Shown here in pieces: positions 15,215-28,576 of a stretch of DNA of 36,812 bases (position 1 is the first letter of the stretch; each line of letters begins with the position of its first letter). This DNA is from an uncultured Eggerthellaceae bacterium. GTDB taxonomy: Bacteria; Actinomycetota; Coriobacteriia; Coriobacteriales; Eggerthellaceae. The translations under genes and the position numbers were made by a program. Location of the stretch: contig CAIFEB010000022.1 in the NCBI GenBank assembly GCA_903789375.1, positions 1 to 36,812 on the forward strand, written 5' to 3'. The notes beneath the pieces are model-generated. The model was not told where the DNA came from, searched no databases, and worked only from the letters and a program-made list of their open reading frames with translations.

Positions 15215-16702
15215 ATGACATCTACCTCAGTCACTGAGCCGAGTTCGGTCATCCCCGAGGAAAGCCGCGGCATCCACGAAGAGTGCGGCGTCTTCGGTAT
15301 CTTCTCCCCGAAGCGCACCGACGTGGCACCGCTGGTCTACTACGGCCTGTACGCGCTGCAGCACCGCGGTCAGGAAAGCGCCGGCATCGCCGTCAACGAC
15401 GACGGCGTCTTCTCGTCGTACAAAGCGGGCGGGCTCGTGGGCGACGTGTTCACCCCCGACCGTCTGGCCAGCCTGCCGCAGGGCAACATCGCCATCGGCC
15501 ACGCGCGCTACTCCACGTCCGGCTCCGACCGCGACATCAACGCGCAACCGATCATCGTCAACCACTTCAAGGGCCGCCTGGCCCTGGCGCACAACGGCAA
15601 CCTGACCAACTCCTACGAGCTGCGTCAGCGCCTCGAAGAGCGCGGGTCCATCTTCCACACCACGACCGATTCCGAGGCCATCGCCTACATCGTCGTGCAG
15701 GAACGCCTGAAGGTGGGCTCCATCGAAGAGGCCGTCGCGTGCACGATGGACCAGATCGAAGGCGCGTACGCCATGGTGGTCATGTCGCCGACCAAGCTCA
15801 TCGCCGCCCGCGACCCCTATGGGTTCCGCCCGCTGTGCCTGGGTCGCCGCGACGACGGCTCCATCGTCGTCGCTTCCGAGAGCTGCGCGCTCGACGCGGT
15901 CGGCGCCACGTTCGTGCGCGACGTCGAGCCGGGCGAGCTCGTCACCATCTCCCCCGACGGCATCACGTCGAACCGCGAGCGCTGCGGCATCGTGCCGCGC
16001 AGCATGTGCGTGTTCGAGTACATCTACTTCGCCCGCAACGACTCGATCATCGACGGCGCGAGCGTCCATGAGGCGCGCGTCCGCGCCGGCGAGTTCTTGG
16101 CGCAGGAGCACCCGGTTGACGCCGACGTGGTCATCGGCGTGCCCGACAGCGGCCTGGACGCCGCCATCGGCTATGCACGCATGTCGGGTATCCCGTACGC
16201 GCTCGGGTTCACCAAGAACAAGTACATCGGTCGCACGTTCATCGCGCCCGACCAGAAGCAGCGCGACGACAGCGTGAGCATCAAGCTGAACCCCATCCGC
16301 GCCGTCGTGGAGGGCCGTCGCGTGGTCGTCGTCGACGACTCCATCGTGCGCGGCACCACGTCGCGCCGCACCGTGCAGATGCTTCGTCGCGCCGGCGCCG
16401 CCGAGGTGCACATGCGCATCAGCGCGCCGCCGTTCGTGGCCCCGTGCTACTACGGCGTGGACATCGACAGCGCCGACAAGCTGATCGCCAACCAGCACAC
16501 GGTGGAGGAAATCGCCCAGCTCATCGGCGCGGACACGCTCGGCTACCTGAGCGTCGAGCACACGATGAAGCTGACCGGGCAGAAGGACGCCGGGTTCTGC
16601 GCCGCCTGTTTCGGCGAGCCCTACCCCACGGCCGTCCCCACGCACACGTCCAAGAACCGCTTCGAGCAGAAGATTCACGGCGACAAGGACGCCGACGATT
16701 AA
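15215..16702 (+). CDS. purF: Amidophosphoribosyltransferase
   Basis: PurF converts PRPP and glutamine to 5-phosphoribosylamine, the committed step of purine synthesis. The 495-residue protein begins with a 23-residue propeptide; cleavage would expose Cys24 in EECGVFGIF, the N-terminal nucleophile. The glutaminase domain has LQHRGQESAGIAV, HARYSTSG and HNGNLTNSYELR. The phosphoribosyltransferase domain has the PRPP loop RVVVVDDSIVRGTTSRR. Cysteines in SMCVFEYIYFAR, PCYYGVD and CAACFGEPYP match the [4Fe-4S] ligands of the Bacillus-type, oxygen-labile enzyme. The ATG at 15215 follows a weak purine run (CGAAAGTCGAG) but gives the expected propeptide length. It is monocistronic between a promoter and a strong terminator. 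Confidence 0.97.
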   Translation: MTSTSVTEPSSVIPEESRGIHEECGVFGIFSPKRTDVAPLVYYGLYALQHRGQESAGIAVNDDGVFSSYKAGGLVGDVFTPDRLASLPQGNIAIGHARYSTSGSDRDINAQPIIVNHFKGRLALAHNGNLTNSYELRQRLEERGSIFHTTTDSEAIAYIVVQERLKVGSIEEAVACTMDQIEGAYAMVVMSPTKLIAARDPYGFRPLCLGRRDDGSIVVASESCALDAVGATFVRDVEPGELVTISPDGITSNRERCGIVPRSMCVFEYIYFARNDSIIDGASVHEARVRAGEFLAQEHPVDADVVIGVPDSGLDAAIGYARMSGIPYALGFTKNKYIGRTFIAPDQKQRDDSVSIKLNPIRAVVEGRRVVVVDDSIVRGTTSRRTVQMLRRAGAAEVHMRISAPPFVAPCYYGVDIDSADKLIANQHTVEEIAQLIGADTLGYLSVEHTMKLTGQKDAGFCAACFGEPYPTAVPTHTSKNRFEQKIHGDKDADD

Positions 16703-16740
16703 GACGCAACGCGCCGCACGATCCGCCAACCAAAACAACG

Positions 16741-16780
16741 AAGGCCGCCGCCCGTCATCGCGATGGGCGGCGGCCTTTTT
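16741..16780 (+). terminator. purF terminator
   Basis: Thirteen-bp perfect arms AAGGCCGCCGCCC (16741-16753) and its complement (16765-16777), an 11-nt loop and a run of five T (16776-16780). A textbook Rho-independent terminator. Confidence 0.93.
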
Positions 16781-16876
16781 CGCAGGGTAGAACGCACCGT
16801 ACGAGGAAGTGCCGTACGGGAACGCATCGGGACGGGAAAAGCCCGCAGGTCAAGTCCGCCCCGAGTCCCGGCCTTC

Positions 16877-16913
16877 GCCCGCGAGCCGCGCTCTGCGCCC
16901 GCGGGCCGCGCTC
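16877..16913. repeat. Short tandem repeat abutting the dapL stop
   Basis: GCCCGCGAGCCGCGCTC (16877-16893) recurs with one mismatch at 16897-16913, a 20-bp period, directly next to the dapL stop codon at 16914. It is untranslated in dapL. Confidence 0.6.
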
Positions 16914-18152
16914 CTAGAACGCGCCCTCGGCGGCGAGCTTCTTGATGCGCTCGACGGCCTCGACCGTCGCATCCGCATCGCCGAACGCGGTCAGGCGGAT
17001 GTAGCCCTCGCCGCTCGGACCGAAGCCCGCACCCGGCGTGGTGATGACGTGCGCCCGGGTCAGAAGCGCATCGAAGAACTCCCACGAGCCGGTTCCCTCA
17101 GGCGTCTTGAACCAGATGTAGGGGCTGTTCACAGCGCCAAACACGGCGAAGCCCGCAGCCTCCAGACCCTCCTTCACCACGTGCGCGTTGTGGCGGTAGT
17201 ACGCGATGGTGTCTTCGACCTGCTGCTTGCCCTCCGGCGTGTAGATGGCCGCGGCGCCGCGCTGGATGATGTACGACGCGCCGTTGAACTTGGTCGTCTG
17301 GCGGCGCAGCCACAGGTCGTTCAGATGCGTGCCCTGGCGCACGAGGTCCTTGGGCACCACGGTGTAGCCGCAGCGCGCGCCGGTGAACCCGGCCGTCTTG
17401 GAGAACGAGCGGAACTCGATGGCGCAGGTCTTGGCGCCCGGCACCTCGTAGATGGAGTGCGGCACGCCCTCCTCGGTGATGAAGCGCTCGTACGCCGCGT
17501 CGAACATGATGAGCGCGTCATGGGCGTTGGCGTAGTCGACCCAGGCCTTGAGCTGGTCGAAGTTGAGCACCGTGCCCGTGGGGTTGTTGGGCGAGCACAG
17601 GTAGATGACGTCCACCTCGTCGCCGTCTTCGGGCAGAGCCGGGCAGAAGCCGTTCTCGGCCGTCGTGGGCATGTAGTGGATGTTGCTCCACGCCTGCACG
17701 CTCTCGTCGTAGTAGCCCGCGCGGCCCGCCATGGCGTTGGTGTCCACGTACACCGGGTAGACTGGGTCGCACACGGCGATGCGGTTGTCGAATCCCAGGA
17801 TGTCGCCGATGTTGCCGGTGTCGGACTTGGCGCCGTCGGACACGAACACCTCGTCGGGCGCGATGTCCACGCCGCGCGACGCGAAGTCGCCTGCGACGAT
17901 GGCTTCGCGCAGAAACGCGTAGCCCTGCTCGGGGCCGTAGCCGTGGAACGTCTCGGCGTGGGCCATGTCGTCGACCGCCTGGTGCATGGCGTCGATGACG
18001 GCCGGCGCGAGCGGACGCGTCACGTCGCCGATGCCCATCTTGATCAGCTTGACGTCGGGATGCTCTTCCTGGTAGGCGGCCGTGCGCCGCGCAATCTCCG
18101 AGAACAGGTAGCTGCCGGGGAGTTTGAGATAGTTCTGGTTGATGGTTGCCAT
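16914..18152 (-). CDS. dapL: LL-diaminopimelate aminotransferase
   Basis: DapL converts tetrahydrodipicolinate directly to LL-diaminopimelate using glutamate, bypassing the succinylase or acetylase steps. The 412-residue fold-type I PLP enzyme opens with NQNYLKLPGSYLFSEIARR, characteristic of DapL. Residues LIKMGIGDVTRPL (36-48), FVSDGAKSDTGNIGDILG (103-120) and SPNNPTGTV (187-195) follow. The PLP lysine is Lys252 in SFSKTAGFTGARCGY. The ATG at 18152 has GGAAGGA five nt upstream. It is divergent from dapF, which encodes the next enzyme, so both steps from tetrahydrodipicolinate to meso-DAP are encoded side by side across one 231-bp control region. Confidence in the DapL subfamily is high. Confidence 0.95.
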   Translation of the reverse strand: MATINQNYLKLPGSYLFSEIARRTAAYQEEHPDVKLIKMGIGDVTRPLAPAVIDAMHQAVDDMAHAETFHGYGPEQGYAFLREAIVAGDFASRGVDIAPDEVFVSDGAKSDTGNIGDILGFDNRIAVCDPVYPVYVDTNAMAGRAGYYDESVQAWSNIHYMPTTAENGFCPALPEDGDEVDVIYLCSPNNPTGTVLNFDQLKAWVDYANAHDALIMFDAAYERFITEEGVPHSIYEVPGAKTCAIEFRSFSKTAGFTGARCGYTVVPKDLVRQGTHLNDLWLRRQTTKFNGASYIIQRGAAAIYTPEGKQQVEDTIAYYRHNAHVVKEGLEAAGFAVFGAVNSPYIWFKTPEGTGSWEFFDALLTRAHVITTPGAGFGPSGEGYIRLTAFGDADATVEAVERIKKLAAEGAF

Positions 18153-18383
18153 GTGCGTCCTTCCGCCGCTCGCCGCGCCGCAGCGCGACTTTCGTTTTCC
18201 ACGCCTTCATACTAAGCCGAAGGGCACCCCGCGTGCCCTTCGACCGGGCGCCCTCCGTCGAAAACGTCGATTTAACACGTCTGTTACGTGAAGGACCCGG
18301 GGCGCCGGTACTATCTTTCTGGGACTTGAATACCTTGATTTCGAAAACGGGGTCACCCGAAACTCCCGTATCGGAGGTGTGAG
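18153..18383. promoter_or_regulatory. dapL/dapF divergent control region with a strong hairpin
   Basis: A perfect 10-bp stem CGAAGGGCAC / GTGCCCTTCG with a 5-nt loop lies at 18218-18242. On the dapL strand it is immediately followed by GGCTTAGTATG, where TAGTAT (18216-18211) is a possible -10, so the dyad could overlap the dapL -35 as an operator. A second dyad, CACGT(n5)ACGTG, lies at 18276-18290. TACTAT at 18309-18314 is a weak -10 candidate for dapF. No lysine riboswitch fold was recognised. Confidence 0.45.
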
Positions 18384-19250
18384 ATGCACTACGAATTCGC
18401 CAAACTTCACGGCGCCGGCAACGACTTCGTGATGATCGACGATATGAACGACCAGATCACGTTCACGCCCGAGCAGATCGCGCACATCTGCGACCGTCAC
18501 TTCGGCGTGGGCGCGGACGGCGTCATCGTGGTCAAGCCGTCGCCGCGGCCGGAATGCGCGGCGTACATGGACTATTACAACGCCGACGGCACCAAGGCGC
18601 AGATGTGCGGCAACGGCGTGCGCTGTTTCGCGAAGTTCTTGGTCGACCGCGGCATCGTCGACGCGGCCGCCGGGTCGTTCGTGGCCGACACGCTGTCCGG
18701 CCCCAAGCCGATGAAGTTCAAGCTGGGTGAAGACGGCCTGGTCACGTGCGCCACGGTGGACATGGGCGAGCCGGAGCTGCGCGCCGCGAAGATCCCCGCG
18801 CGCCTGACCGAGACCGACACGCCCTTCGGGCCTGCCGTCGTCGAACAGCCCGTGCGCTTGGGCTCGATGGCCCTCGACGTCACCTGCGTGTCGATGGGCA
18901 ACCCCCATGCCGTCACCTTCGTCGACGACCCGATGAAGGTCGACGTCGACGTCATCGGCCCCCAGGTAGAAGAGCACATCGTCTTCCCCGAGAAGACCAA
19001 CGTCGAGTTCGCCTCCGTCCACGGCGACACCATCGTCATGCGCGTGTGGGAGCGCGGCGTGGGCGAGACGCTCGCCTGCGGCACCGGCTGCTGCGCCACG
19101 GCGGTTGCAGCCCACATCACCGGACGCGCTGCGCGGCAGGTCCACGTGAAGGTGCTCGGCGGCGTGATCGACATCGACTGGCGCCAGGACAACCACGTGT
19201 ACATGACCGGCCCGGCAGAGCAGAGCTTCACTGGCTCCTTCGACCTGTAA
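18384..19250 (+). CDS. dapF: Diaminopimelate epimerase
   Basis: DapF interconverts LL- and meso-diaminopimelate without cofactor, using two cysteines as acid and base. The 288-residue protein has FAKLHGAGNDFVMIDD (residues 5-20), FGVGADGVI (40-48), the first catalytic cysteine Cys75 in NADGTKAQMCGNGVRC, SMGNPHAVTFVDD (170-182), and the second catalytic cysteine Cys232 in GETLACGTGCCAT. GGAGG lies six nt before the ATG. It is paired divergently with dapL and followed by two hairpins that separate it from gltB. Together the pair makes meso-DAP for peptidoglycan and lysine. Confidence 0.97.
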   Translation: MHYEFAKLHGAGNDFVMIDDMNDQITFTPEQIAHICDRHFGVGADGVIVVKPSPRPECAAYMDYYNADGTKAQMCGNGVRCFAKFLVDRGIVDAAAGSFVADTLSGPKPMKFKLGEDGLVTCATVDMGEPELRAAKIPARLTETDTPFGPAVVEQPVRLGSMALDVTCVSMGNPHAVTFVDDPMKVDVDVIGPQVEEHIVFPEKTNVEFASVHGDTIVMRVWERGVGETLACGTGCCATAVAAHITGRAARQVHVKVLGGVIDIDWRQDNHVYMTGPAEQSFTGSFDL

Positions 19251-19273
19251 CCCGACCGCTACCAGCGGTTTTC

Positions 19274-19337
19274 GCCCGCATGCGGACTCATGCGGGCTGC
19301 GCGCCCGAAGCGTCGACGAACGCTTCGGGCGCGTTTT
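19274..19337 (+). terminator. Double terminator between dapF and gltB
   Basis: The first stem, GCCCGCATG / CATGCGGGC (19274-19297), has nine bp and a 6-nt loop. The second, GCGCCCGAAGCGT / ACGCTTCGGGCGC (19301-19332), has 13 bp, extendable by one, a 6-nt loop and GTTTT after it. The second is the likely terminator of dapF, although gltB starts only 38 nt later, so it may also act in the gltB leader. Confidence 0.8.
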
Positions 19338-19375
19338 GGAACCATCGTCAAAAACCATCGACAAGGACTCATCCC

Positions 19376-23977
<4,602 letters not shown>

Positions 23978-23984
23978 CGGTTCG

Positions 23985-25499
23985 ATGGGCAAATCTGGAG
24001 CATATCTGAACGTGGGCCGCGTCGAGCACGACGTGCGCCCCGCGGCGGAGGCGGTGCGCGACTACGAGGACCTCGTGCGTCCGCTGCCGCTTGAGAAGCA
24101 GCGCGAGCAGGCGAGCCGCTGCATGGCGTGCGGTGTGGCGTTCTGCCAGGTGGGGGGCGTGTTTCCTGGGCAACGCCGCGCGGTGGGATGCCCGCTGCAC
24201 AACCTGATTCCCGAGACGAACGACCTTTTGTACCGCGGATTCATGGACGATGCGGCGGCGCGACTGGCACTTACCAACCCCTTCCCGGAGTTCACGGGGC
24301 GCGTCTGCCCCGCTCCGTGCGAAGTGGCTTGCAACCTGGGCCTTCACGAGGAAGCGACCACCATCCACGACGATGAGCGCGCCATCTCCGACTGGGCTTG
24401 GGCTCAAGACGAAGACGCCCGTCCGCGCAGCGTGCGTCCGCTCCCGGCGGCTGCCGACGACGCACCGCTCGTGAGCGTTGTCGGATCGGGGCCGGCGGGC
24501 CTCGCATGCGCGTGGGAGCTCGCGCGGCGCGGCCTGCGCGTGCATGTCGTCGAGCGAGCCGACCGCCCGGGCGGCCTGCTCGAGTACGGCATCCCCAACA
24601 TGAAGCTGCCGAAGGACGTCGTCGACCGCCGCATCAACCTGATGAAGGCGAGCGGCATCACGTTCACCTGCGACTACGATGCGGGCGCGCATGCAGGCGA
24701 GCTGCTTGAGGCGTCGGATGCCGTCGTCGTGGCCGCTGGCGCCACTGCGGCGCGCCACGTCAACGTGCCGGGCGCCGACCTGGATGGCATCGTGTTCGCC
24801 GTCGACTATCTGGCGGGATCCACGCGCGCCCTGCTCGACGGCCGCGAGCCCGCCATCACGGCAGAGGGCAAGGACGTCGTCGTGCTCGGTGGCGGCGACA
24901 CGGGCACCGACTGCGTGGCCACGGCCCTGCGTCAGAACGCCGCGAGCGTGCGCCAGGTCATCCGCGCCGCCAAGGCGCCCGCGAAGCCGACAGACGCGGA
25001 TACGCTCGCGCAGCTCAAGCTCGCGTCCTGGCCCAACGGCGCGTCCGTGTTCACGGAAAGCTACGGCCAGACCGAGGCGCGCGTCGTCGAAGGGGCGGAC
25101 CCGCGCCTGTTCAGCACCGACACCATCGCGTTCGAAGGCGACGAGGACGGCGCCGTCACGGCGGTACGCACGCAGCAGCTCTCCTACGAGGGCGGACGTC
25201 ACCGCGTCGAAGGCACCGAGTCCTCAGTTCCGGCCCAGCTCGTGCTCATCGCCAAGGGATTCGTCGGGCCCGAGAAACCGCTGCTCGACGCCTTCGGCAT
25301 CACGGTTGTGAGCGATGCGGGCAGCGTGCGCCCGGCCACGGTGCCGGACAGCCACGAGGCGGCCCGTTCGCACGAGGTCTCGGACGCCTGCCCCGTCTTC
25401 GTCGCGGGCGACGCGCGCATCGGCGCCTCGATCGTCGCCTCGGCCATCCACGACGGCCTCGTTTGCGCCGGCGAAGTGGCCGCCAAACTGGGACGGTAG
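23985..25499 (+). CDS. gltD: Glutamate synthase small subunit
   Basis: GltD is the FAD- and Fe-S-containing subunit that oxidises NAD(P)H and passes electrons to GltB. The 504-residue protein has an N-terminal cysteine-rich domain (Cys46, Cys49, Cys54, Cys69 and Cys108, Cys112, Cys116) for two [4Fe-4S] clusters. The FAD-binding loop VVGSGPAGLACA is near residue 167, PGGLLEYGIPNMKLPKDVV follows, and a second Rossmann motif VVVLGGGDTGTDCV binds NAD(P)H. The C-terminal VFVAGDARIGASIVASAIHDG closes the FAD site. The ATG lies seven nt after the gltB stop, and its GAGGGGG ribosome site overlaps the end of gltB, indicating translational coupling. A strong terminator follows. Confidence 0.97.
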   Translation: MGKSGAYLNVGRVEHDVRPAAEAVRDYEDLVRPLPLEKQREQASRCMACGVAFCQVGGVFPGQRRAVGCPLHNLIPETNDLLYRGFMDDAAARLALTNPFPEFTGRVCPAPCEVACNLGLHEEATTIHDDERAISDWAWAQDEDARPRSVRPLPAAADDAPLVSVVGSGPAGLACAWELARRGLRVHVVERADRPGGLLEYGIPNMKLPKDVVDRRINLMKASGITFTCDYDAGAHAGELLEASDAVVVAAGATAARHVNVPGADLDGIVFAVDYLAGSTRALLDGREPAITAEGKDVVVLGGGDTGTDCVATALRQNAASVRQVIRAAKAPAKPTDADTLAQLKLASWPNGASVFTESYGQTEARVVEGADPRLFSTDTIAFEGDEDGAVTAVRTQQLSYEGGRHRVEGTESSVPAQLVLIAKGFVGPEKPLLDAFGITVVSDAGSVRPATVPDSHEAARSHEVSDACPVFVAGDARIGASIVASAIHDGLVCAGEVAAKLGR

Positions 25500-25527
25500 C
25501 GGCGGAAACGCGCCGGCCCCTGCAAGC

Positions 25528-25565
25528 GAAACGCCCGCATCGGCAGCTGCCGATGCGGGCGTTTT
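25528..25565 (+). terminator. gltBD terminator (near-perfect 36-bp palindrome)
   Basis: AAACGCCCGCATCGGCAG (25528-25545) is immediately followed by its exact reverse complement, giving an 18-bp palindrome, then T residues to 25565. This is the end of the gltBD operon. Confidence 0.92.
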
Positions 25566-25831
25566 TCATAATGTGAAGCCTATGCGAGCAGTGCGCATTT
25601 CGCGTGCAGCAGCTTCGCCGCGGCAAGCCAGCGTATCAGGGCCGCCAGCACGGCGGGTTTCGGCGCGCTCAGTCATCGACGCTGATCGCAGGCGCAGCAT
25701 CGCCGGCATCGGGCCACCGGCGTCATGACGCCCGCGGCCCGTGCATCACCGCTCCTACTGCGGGTCCTTCGCGCCCGCGCCCGCCTGCCGCGCCCGCCTG
25801 CTCCGCACGCTCTTCCCCGCCTGTTCGGGCA
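25566..25831. other. Intergenic region between the gltD and glnN terminators
   Basis: About 265 bp between two terminators of convergent operons. It is GC-rich and contains only short open frames with no recognisable product, no ribosome-binding sites of note and no repeat. Confidence 0.4.
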
Positions 25832-25870
25832 TAAAAACGCCCCCGGCCGTGTCCTACGACGACCGGGGGC
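25832..25870 (-). terminator. glnN terminator
   Basis: Read on the minus strand, GCCCCCGG (25870-25863) pairs with CCGGGGGC (25846-25839) across a 16-nt loop that can form a further small stem, followed by GTTTTTA (25838-25832). It lies 56 nt after the glnN stop. Confidence 0.85.
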
Positions 25871-25926
25871 TCCGCCTTCTTGCCTCGCATCCGAACGAGG
25901 TCTGCTATAAGGCCGGGACTAGGACC

Positions 25927-28011
25927 TTAGCAGTAGAAGAGGATCTTGTTGTATGTCGGAATCGGCCACGCCTCGGTGGAGACGATGCTCTCCATGGAGT
26001 CGCAGATGACGCGCAGGTCGTCCATCGCCGCCAGCACGTCGTCGTGGTAGACGCGCGCCTTCTCGAGCGCGTCGGTGGTCGCATGCGCCTTGTCGAGCGC
26101 CGCATCCAGTTTGTCGACCGCGTCGGACATGTCGTTGGCACCGTCGTTGAGCTTGCGGAGCAGCTTCTTGTCCGCTGCCGGCTCCATGTCGGCGCAGGCC
26201 ATGTGCTTGGCGTTGATGGACTCGGCCACCTCGGTCGCGTACGCCGTCACCGCAGGGGCGATCTTGCGCTTGGTCATGTGGCTCATGGTCTGGCCCTCGA
26301 TGTTGAGCAGCTTGGAGTACTGCTCGAGCTTCACCTCGTAGCGGCTGTGCAGCTCCACCTCGGACAGGACGCCGAACTCGCCGAACAGGTCGACGTTCTT
26401 CTTGTCGAGCAGGTGCGGCGTGGCGTCGACCGTGGACTTCAGGTTGAGCAGCCCGCGGCGCTCGGCCTCGTCGAGCCACTCGTCGGAGTAGCCGTCGCCG
26501 TTGAACACGATGCGCTGATGCTTGGTCAGCGTCTCGCGCACCCAGGCGAACGCGGCCTTCTCGAAGTCGTCGGCGCCTTCCACGGCGGTGTTGAAGTCGT
26601 GCAGCAGCTTGGCGACGGCCGTGTTGAGCACGGTGTTCGCGTCGGACAGGTTCACCTGCGAGCCGGGCATGCGGAACTCGAACTTGTTGCCCGTGAACGC
26701 GAACGGGCTCGTGCGGTTGCGGTCGGTGTTGTCGCGCAGGAAGTTCGGCAGCGCGTCGACGCCCAGGTCCATGTAGACGTCCTTGACCTTGGTGTACTCC
26801 TTGCCGTTGACGATGGAGTCCACCACGCGGCCGAGCTCGTCGCCCAGGAAAATCGAGATGACGGCCGGAGGCGCCTCGTTGGCGCCCAGACGATGGTCGT
26901 TGCCGGCCGACGCCACGGAGATGCGCAGCAGGTCCTGATAGTCGTCCACGGCGCCGATGACGGCGGCGAGGAATACCAGGAAGCGCAGGTTGGACTGCGG
27001 CGTCTTGCCGGGGTCGAGCAGGTTCTCGTCGTCGGTGGCGATGGACCAGTTGTTGTGCTTGCCCGAGCCGTTGATGCCCTCGAACGGCTTCTCATGCTGC
27101 AGGCACACCAGACCGTGGCGGCTGGCGACCTTCTTCATGAGCTCCATCGTGAGCAGGTTGTGGTCGATGGCGCGGTTGGAGATGGTGAACAGCGGAGCCA
27201 GCTCGTGCTGCGCCGGCGCAACCTCGTTGTGCTTGGTCTTGGCCGCCACACCCAGCTTCCACAGCTCCGTGTCGAGCTCCTTCATAAACTCATTGACGGT
27301 CGGGCGGATGGCGCCGAAGTAGTGCTCCTCGAGCTCCTGGCCCTTGCACGGCGGCGCGCCGAAGAGCGTGCGGCCCGTGAGGATGAGGTCCTGGCGCTTC
27401 TCGTAGTCGGACTCCTTGATCAGGAAGTACTCCTGCTCGGCACCCACCGTGGTGACGACGCGCGGAACGTCGGTGCCGAAGCGGTGGAGCACCTTGCACG
27501 CCTCGTGCGAGATGGCCTCCATCGAGCGCAGAAGCGGGGTCTTCTTGTCAAGCGCCTCGCCGGTGTAGCTGCAGAACGCGGTGGGGATGCACAGCACCTC
27601 GTCCTTGATGAACGCGTAGCTCGTCGGATCCCAGGCGGTGTAGCCGCGGGCTTCGAACGTGGCGCGCAGGCCGCCGGACGGGAAGCTCGAAGCGTCAGGC
27701 TCGCCCTGGATGAGCTCCTTGCCGTTGAACGACATGATGGCGCGGCCGTCGTCCTGCGGGTTGATGAACGCGTCGTGCTTCTCCGACGTGATGCCCGTGA
27801 GCGGCTGGAACCAATGGGTGTAATGGGTGGCGCCGTGCTCGACCGCCCACTCCTTCATGGCATGCGCGACGACGTTGGCGACCTCGATGTTGAGCGGTTC
27901 GCCTTCTCGGATGGTCTTCCTCAGGGCCTTGTAGGTCTCTCGAGGCAGACGCTCTTGCATGGTGTGGTCGTTGAAGACCAAGTCACCATAGATATCTGCG
28001 ACTTGAACCAT
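25927..28011 (-). CDS. glnN: Glutamine synthetase, type III
   Basis: GlnN makes glutamine from glutamate, ammonia and ATP. At 694 residues it is of GSIII size, much longer than GSI (about 470). The GSIII opening has THWFQPLTG and GRAIMSFNGKELIQGEPDASSFPSGG. Active-site motifs include TVGAEQEYFLI (metal-binding Glu), KHNEVAPAQHELAP, the ATP/Glu loop GINGSGKHNNWS, and NRTSPFAFTGNKFEFR. The C-terminal helical tail (about 550-694) is also typical. The ATG at 28011 is chosen because GAAGGAG lies nine nt upstream; the frame is open a little further. It is convergent with gltBD, forming a GS-GOGAT locus. The upstream region holds AT-rich dyads that could bind a nitrogen regulator. Confidence 0.97.
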   Translation of the reverse strand: MVQVADIYGDLVFNDHTMQERLPRETYKALRKTIREGEPLNIEVANVVAHAMKEWAVEHGATHYTHWFQPLTGITSEKHDAFINPQDDGRAIMSFNGKELIQGEPDASSFPSGGLRATFEARGYTAWDPTSYAFIKDEVLCIPTAFCSYTGEALDKKTPLLRSMEAISHEACKVLHRFGTDVPRVVTTVGAEQEYFLIKESDYEKRQDLILTGRTLFGAPPCKGQELEEHYFGAIRPTVNEFMKELDTELWKLGVAAKTKHNEVAPAQHELAPLFTISNRAIDHNLLTMELMKKVASRHGLVCLQHEKPFEGINGSGKHNNWSIATDDENLLDPGKTPQSNLRFLVFLAAVIGAVDDYQDLLRISVASAGNDHRLGANEAPPAVISIFLGDELGRVVDSIVNGKEYTKVKDVYMDLGVDALPNFLRDNTDRNRTSPFAFTGNKFEFRMPGSQVNLSDANTVLNTAVAKLLHDFNTAVEGADDFEKAAFAWVRETLTKHQRIVFNGDGYSDEWLDEAERRGLLNLKSTVDATPHLLDKKNVDLFGEFGVLSEVELHSRYEVKLEQYSKLLNIEGQTMSHMTKRKIAPAVTAYATEVAESINAKHMACADMEPAADKKLLRKLNDGANDMSDAVDKLDAALDKAHATTDALEKARVYHDDVLAAMDDLRVICDSMESIVSTEAWPIPTYNKILFYC

Positions 28012-28539
28012 GAAACGTTGCTCCTTCACTTGTCTGCTGCGACGATGTCGCAACGCCCTTGCGGGCAGTCCCTACGGCGAGTCCCGGTGTGCTTCTGCGA
28101 AGCGTTCGCCGCGCATCAAGCGTACCTTGCATGTGCCGCTCTTGACAGTCAAAAATGTTACGGATGAATTGTTTCAAACATTTTTCAGGCGGGCTAACCG
28201 TCTGTTAACAATGGCGGACTCTTTGGAAGGGGGAAATAGGGCCGAACGGGGCGCGCAAGCGCGCCTCGGTAACGGATGCGCAAGGACGATGGGCGCACTC
28301 ATCAACAGATGTGGGACGGGCGCGGGCGACAGCGCTCCGCGCAAACGGCCGCTCAGCCACCGCCCGCGCTGGCGGCCCCGCGCCGTTCGTGCTCCAGTGC
28401 CGGATGCCGCCACCGTCGCACGCCAAGCAGCCATCGCGAACGCTTAACGCTGAGAAAGCCGAGGCGTTTCCGCCGTTCGCCGCCGCAGCGCGTTCGTTCA
28501 CCGCCTGAACATGCGCGCGCCGCGATGCAACCATGGCGA
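28012..28539. promoter_or_regulatory. Upstream region of glnN with AT-rich dyads
   Basis: The 528 bp hold no convincing gene. An AT-rich block at 28142-28210 stands out in this GC-rich DNA. It includes the palindrome TTGACAGTCAA (28142-28152), 9-bp inverted arms AAAAATGTT / AACATTTTT (28151-28159 and 28177-28185), TGTTTCAAACA (28170-28180) and TGTTAACA (28203-28210). These are candidate operators for glnN control. They do not match the actinobacterial GlnR box cleanly. Further right, GGCGCGC AA GCGCGCC (28250-28265) is a GC-rich dyad, and the rest shows nothing recognisable. Confidence 0.4.
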
Positions 28540-28570
28540 TTGCATGTACCGCCGGCATCGTCCGTATAAT
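28540..28570 (+). promoter_or_regulatory. Promoter with consensus -10, seven nt before an ATG
   Basis: A perfect TATAAT at 28565-28570 with TTGCAT (28540-28545) 19 bp upstream. The expected transcription start, six or seven nt after the hexamer, coincides with the ATG at 28577, implying a leaderless mRNA. Confidence 0.6.
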
Positions 28571-28576
28571 GGGCGC

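Noticed and set aside
25741..28167. Plus-strand open frame of 808 codons opposite glnN
   Set aside because: Its composition (runs of Val/Arg/His/Leu) shows no domain, and the opposite strand encodes an intact GSIII.
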